Shown here: positions 60,594 through 64,000 of the stretch, one piece after another
Position numbering within the stretch: position 1 is the first letter of the stretch
Layout of the letters: every line of letters starts with the position of its first letter
Assembly: GCA_009773455.1 (NCBI GenBank)
Contig: WSXU01000002.1
Coordinates: 310,001-374,000, forward strand
Reading direction: 5' to 3'
Source of the DNA: Bacteroidota bacterium
Lineage (GTDB): Bacteria > Bacteroidota > Bacteroidia > Bacteroidales > Lentimicrobiaceae
Length of the DNA stretch: 64,000 nucleotides
Position numbers and translations under genes: made by a program
Notes under the pieces: model-generated
Databases searched by the model: none
Told to the model about the DNA's origin: nothing
What the model saw: the letters and a program-made list of their open reading frames with translations, nothing else

Positions 60594-60626
60594 ATTGGCT
60601 GTATTCAACAATTATCTCTATTTTTG
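60594..60626 (+). promoter_or_regulatory. Promoter of ruvA
   Basis: ATTG (60594-60597), 21-bp spacer, TATTTTTG (60619-60626), 26 bp upstream of the ruvA ATG. A CCGGTG/CACCGG hairpin lies just upstream (60539-60555). Confidence 0.55.
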
Positions 60627-60652
60627 TCGGTTAACAGGAACAAACCCTGCTT

Positions 60653-61237
60653 ATGTACGCATTTATTGAAGGGAAAATAAGTGAAATAAATCCTGCTTCG
60701 GTAGTTATTGATTGTCACGGGGTTGGCTATGATATTTCCATTTCTGTCAATACATTCTCGCTTATCAAGGATTTGAAGGAGTGCAGACTTCTGACACACC
60801 TTGCAGTGCGCGAAGATGCGATGGTCCTGTTTGGTTTTGCCGGTGAAAATGAACGGTTGCTTTTCAGGCACCTGATTTCCGTTTCCGGTGTTGGTGCGGG
60901 CACTGCCCGATTGATACTTTCATCACTTTCACCTGAAGAAGTTACTGAAGCCATTGTTTCAGGCAATGTCGGATTGCTTCAGCGGGTAAAGGGCATAGGT
61001 GGTAAAACAGCCCAGCGCATCATCATCGATCTGAAGGATAAACTTGGCAAAGACCACGGTATCAGGGAAATTTTGGGAAGCCCGCACAATACTAAGAAAG
61101 AAGAGGCGTTATCTGCTTTATCTATGCTTGGCTTCAACAAATCCCTGGCAGAAAAAACCATTGATAAAATTCTAAAAGAGGATGGCAGCGCAGCAACAGT
61201 TGAACAACTGATCAAGCGGGCACTTAAAATATTGTAA
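60653..61237 (+). CDS. ruvA: Holliday junction branch migration protein RuvA
   Basis: 194 aa. Domain I OB-fold (MYAFIEGKISEINPASVVID, GVGYDISISVNTF), domain II helix-hairpin-helix motifs (LISVSGVGAGTARLIL and LQRVKGIGGKTAQRIIIDLKDKL), a flexible linker (REILGSPHNTKKEE) and domain III (EALSALSMLGFNKSLAEKTIDKIL). It binds Holliday junctions as a tetramer and loads RuvB. 114 bp upstream of sprA on the same strand, a neighbourhood I believe occurs in other Bacteroidetes. Confidence 0.96.
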   Translation: MYAFIEGKISEINPASVVIDCHGVGYDISISVNTFSLIKDLKECRLLTHLAVREDAMVLFGFAGENERLLFRHLISVSGVGAGTARLILSSLSPEEVTEAIVSGNVGLLQRVKGIGGKTAQRIIIDLKDKLGKDHGIREILGSPHNTKKEEALSALSMLGFNKSLAEKTIDKILKEDGSAATVEQLIKRALKIL

Positions 61238-61351
61238 TACCTGTAAAATCAGGTCGGCAGAGGCAGTCCGGACATATCTGACAGAGCTTTGATCCACTGT
61301 AATACCGCTTGAGATGCGATTGGTTAAACACACATAAAACACTGAAGTTCC

Positions 61352-64000
61352 TTGGAGCGCATTGTAAAATTTTCGTTAAGGCTTTTTGTACTGCTTTTTA
61401 TCGTTTCTATTGCCTGGGGCATTCCGGTAAAGCCTGGTCTTCTGAGTTATTCCGAAGATTCAGCCATGCCGGCTGCATCACCCGACACCACCCGTCCGGG
61501 CGGGGAATTGCCTTATCCGCTTCCTGAACCGGAACCCGGCTCACTTACCAACCCTACCGATAAAAATAAAATGTTCCTGGGGAATCCTTCAAATTTCTCG
61601 GAAGACTTTATCTATGACCCTGTTACGCAAACTTACACTTATGTTAAAAAAGCCGGTGACCTGATCCTCACATCGCCGACACCATTCAGCCTTGACGAAT
61701 ACAGGCAACTCGACCTGGACCGTTCCCTGCAGAACTACTGGCATGAACGTGCTGTATCATCAGGAGGCGCCAGCAGATCAGGCATAATTCCTCAGATCCA
61801 CATCGGAGGTGAGGTTTTTGACCGGATTTTCGGAGGCAATACCATCGATATCCGGCCACAGGGAAGCGCTGAAGTTACTTTCGGGGTTTTATCAAACCGC
61901 CGCGACGACCCGGCACTCGATCTGAGGCAGCGCCGCACAACCAACTTCGACTTCCAGCAGCGCATTCAGATGAGTGTAATGGCCAAAATCGGCGATAAAA
62001 TTGAATTCAACACCAACTACAACACTGAGGCCACCTTTGAATTTGAAAACAAACTGAAACTGAAATACGAAGGAAAAGAAGACGAAATCCTCAAACTGAT
62101 TGAAGCCGGTGACGTAACTTTCCCGTTGAACAGCACCCTGATTACAGGTAGTCAGAGTCTTTTCGGCCTCAAAACCCAGCTTCAGTTCGGAAAGGCCACT
62201 ATCACCGGTGTCTTTTCACAACAGAAAAGTGAAACATCCACCATCACCGTCCAGGGTGGGGCACAAACAAGTAAATTCAGTGTCAGGGCACTCGATTATG
62301 AAGATAACAAACACTTTTTCATCGCCCAGTATTTTGCCGATAACTATGACAATGCGCTCAACAAACTGCCGCTCATCAATTCAAACATCAATATTACCAA
62401 GATTGAAGTCTGGCTGACCAACATCGGACCGGCTGTTACCGATAACAGGAACATTGTTGCATTCATGGATCTGGGTGAAAAAAATCCATACAATCAGACA
62501 ATTATGCCCAATGCAGGGCAACCTTACCCTGACAATGCATCGAATGACCTTCTGACAAAGTTCGACACTACCATCATCCGGAACATCAATAAAGTAACAG
62601 ACTACCTGACAGGGTCGCCCTTCGGCTATAATTCAGGTGTTGATTATGAAAAGATTGAAAATGCGCGTAAGCTCAACAGCAGTGAATATACCTACAATTC
62701 CAAACTCGGATTCATTTCGCTCAATTCAACCCTGAATCCTGACCAGGTGCTGGCTGTTGCCTATCAGTACACGGTGATCGGACAGGACAGCATCTACCAG
62801 GTCGGGGAATTCTCTGATGCCGGTATTACTGCACCAAAGTGCCTCATGGTTAAATTATTAAAAAGTACTGCACTCAACACCAAGGTCCCTACATGGAACC
62901 TGATGATGAAAAACGTATATAACATCGGTGCTTTCCAGCTCAACCGCGATGACTTTATCCTCAACATTCTGTATTCGGGTAATGAGAACACCGTTCCAAC
63001 CGGCTATTTTACCGAAGGTCCTGAAGGCGTTAAAGGAATTCCGCTGATCAGGGTATTCAATTTCGACAACCTTGACCCGCAACAGAATCCGCCTCACGAC
63101 GGAATGTTCGACTTCATTGACAACGCTGCCAGGCAGGGAGGAACCATCCAGGCTTCGAACGGACGGATCTTCTTTACCATCCGCGAACCTTTCGGGAGCT
63201 ATCTGCGCAACAAACTGAATGATGATAAACTGGCCGACAAGTATTGCTATGATTCTTTGTATTCGCTGACCAAAAGCGGTGCACAGCAGTATCCCGACAA
63301 AAACAGGTATCTCCTTGAAGGACAGTACAAATCTTCCGGTGGTTCAGAAATTTCACTCAATGCGCTGAATGTTCCTCAGGGATCGGTCAGGGTAACGGCC
63401 GGTGGTATCCCCCTGACCGAAAACGTCGACTATACCGTTGACTATACCCTCGGCAGGGTGAAGATCATCAATGAAGGAATTCTTAACTCCGGCACTCCTG
63501 TAAGCATTTCACTCGAAAACAATGCCACCTTCAATCTGCAGACCCAGACGATGCTGGGAATGCATGTTGATTACAAAGTCAATAAAGACCTTCTCATTGG
63601 CGCTACACTGCTCAACCTGCATGAGCGACCACTGACCCAGAAGACGAATTTCGGGCAGGAACCCATTTCAAATACCATGTGGGGGATTGATTTCAGTTAC
63701 CAGACGGAATCCATGTTCCTGACCAAACTGGTTGACAAACTGCCTTTCTACAGTACCAAAACACCTTCAAGGATCCAGGTGAACGGTGAATTCGCGCATT
63801 TCATTCCGGGGCATTCCCGCGCTGTAGGCAAGACAGGAACTTCGTACATTGATGATTTTGAAGGGGCCAAATCCACCATCGACCTCAAGAATGTGGGCAC
63901 ATGGTTCCTAGCCAGCACCCCTCAGGGGCAGACCTCCCGTGATATGTTCCCGGAGGCAGCCCCCGGGACCGGACTTGACTACGGATTTAACCGTGCAAAA
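61352..64000 (+). CDS. sprA: SprA, outer-membrane translocon of the type IX secretion system (5' part, cut by window edge)
   Basis: Absent from the ORF track because no stop lies inside the window. The open frame begins after an in-frame TGA at 61343; the first usable start is TTG at 61352, giving 883 residues to the edge. The N-terminus reads ERIVKFSLRLFVLLFIVSIAW, a signal peptide. Then SprA landmarks: NYWHERAVSSGG, IIPQIHIGGEVFDRIFGGN, IDIRPQGSAEVTFG, MAKIGDKIEFNTNYNTEATF and, near the edge, HSRAVGKTGTSYIDDFEGAK. SprA forms the very large outer-membrane pore through which T9SS cargo passes, and is also needed for gliding where present. It would export the three sorting-domain proteins in this window. 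Full length is usually around 2,400 residues. Confidence 0.94.
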   Translation, partial: MERIVKFSLRLFVLLFIVSIAWGIPVKPGLLSYSEDSAMPAASPDTTRPGGELPYPLPEPEPGSLTNPTDKNKMFLGNPSNFSEDFIYDPVTQTYTYVKKAGDLILTSPTPFSLDEYRQLDLDRSLQNYWHERAVSSGGASRSGIIPQIHIGGEVFDRIFGGNTIDIRPQGSAEVTFGVLSNRRDDPALDLRQRRTTNFDFQQRIQMSVMAKIGDKIEFNTNYNTEATFEFENKLKLKYEGKEDEILKLIEAGDVTFPLNSTLITGSQSLFGLKTQLQFGKATITGVFSQQKSETSTITVQGGAQTSKFSVRALDYEDNKHFFIAQYFADNYDNALNKLPLINSNINITKIEVWLTNIGPAVTDNRNIVAFMDLGEKNPYNQTIMPNAGQPYPDNASNDLLTKFDTTIIRNINKVTDYLTGSPFGYNSGVDYEKIENARKLNSSEYTYNSKLGFISLNSTLNPDQVLAVAYQYTVIGQDSIYQVGEFSDAGITAPKCLMVKLLKSTALNTKVPTWNLMMKNVYNIGAFQLNRDDFILNILYSGNENTVPTGYFTEGPEGVKGIPLIRVFNFDNLDPQQNPPHDGMFDFIDNAARQGGTIQASNGRIFFTIREPFGSYLRNKLNDDKLADKYCYDSLYSLTKSGAQQYPDKNRYLLEGQYKSSGGSEISLNALNVPQGSVRVTAGGIPLTENVDYTVDYTLGRVKIINEGILNSGTPVSISLENNATFNLQTQTMLGMHVDYKVNKDLLIGATLLNLHERPLTQKTNFGQEPISNTMWGIDFSYQTESMFLTKLVDKLPFYSTKTPSRIQVNGEFAHFIPGHSRAVGKTGTSYIDDFEGAKSTIDLKNVGTWFLASTPQGQTSRDMFPEAAPGTGLDYGFNRAK

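Noticed and set aside
1-64000. tRNA, rRNA, CRISPR arrays, prophage or transposase genes
   Set aside because: Scanning the intergenic regions gave no cloverleaf with CCA-type ends, no regularly spaced repeats, and no integrase or transposase motif.

Overview
The window is a chromosomal segment of a Bacteroidetes bacterium. Support comes from two SusC/SusD pairs, three proteins with type IX secretion (T9SS) C-terminal sorting domains plus the translocon gene sprA, many TAnnTTTG -7 promoter boxes typical of the phylum, and a Bacteroidetes-style zinc-less sirtuin. The family content would suit a free-living or sediment/marine Bacteroidales-like organism, but the genus cannot be fixed from the sequence.

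Layout. 1-6931 (minus): a beta-glucan-type polysaccharide utilisation locus in the order duplicated PKD surface lipoprotein, SusC, SusD, GH30 (cut by the left edge). 7421-13264 (plus): TetR regulator, TolC-like channel, HlyD-like adaptor and two ABC-2 permeases, with no ATPase gene. 13884-20493 (plus): a multi-PAS histidine kinase and a hybrid kinase with receiver domains at both ends. 20579-25550: two T9SS cargo proteins flanking an unrecognised two-helix membrane protein. 25654-25827: a MITE-like nested palindromic repeat. 25845-36025: the most interesting region, described below. 36209-39526: LOG-family hydrolase, LipB, M64-type metallopeptidase and a lipoprotein c-type cytochrome. 39527-53551 (minus): a lipid/polyene-type biosynthetic cluster (ketosynthase, chain-length factor, dehydratase, lipoprotein, glycosyltransferase-DUF2062, reduced MMPL/acyltransferase/methyltransferase fusion, two CrtI-like flavoenzymes, C45 Ntn-hydrolase, PaaK-like ligase, acyltransferase). 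53990-61237: housekeeping genes (prfB with its programmed frameshift, recX, FKBP, cobB, mdh, maeB, ruvA). 61352-64000: start of sprA, cut by the right edge.

Proposed system. The 25845-36025 locus reads as a Sus-like cyanophycin (or other beta-aspartyl polymer) utilisation locus. A T9SS-exported two-domain S51 protein would act outside the cell, SusCD would import fragments, a periplasmic cyanophycinase-type S51 peptidase would release beta-aspartyl dipeptides, and a divergently transcribed cytosolic isoaspartyl dipeptidase would split them. A PKD/beta-propeller lipoprotein takes the usual SusE/F position. Families are clear from motifs; the substrate is inferred.

Two edge genes (GH30, sprA) and full-length prfB are absent from the ORF track and were translated by hand. 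No tRNA, rRNA, CRISPR array or transposase gene was seen.
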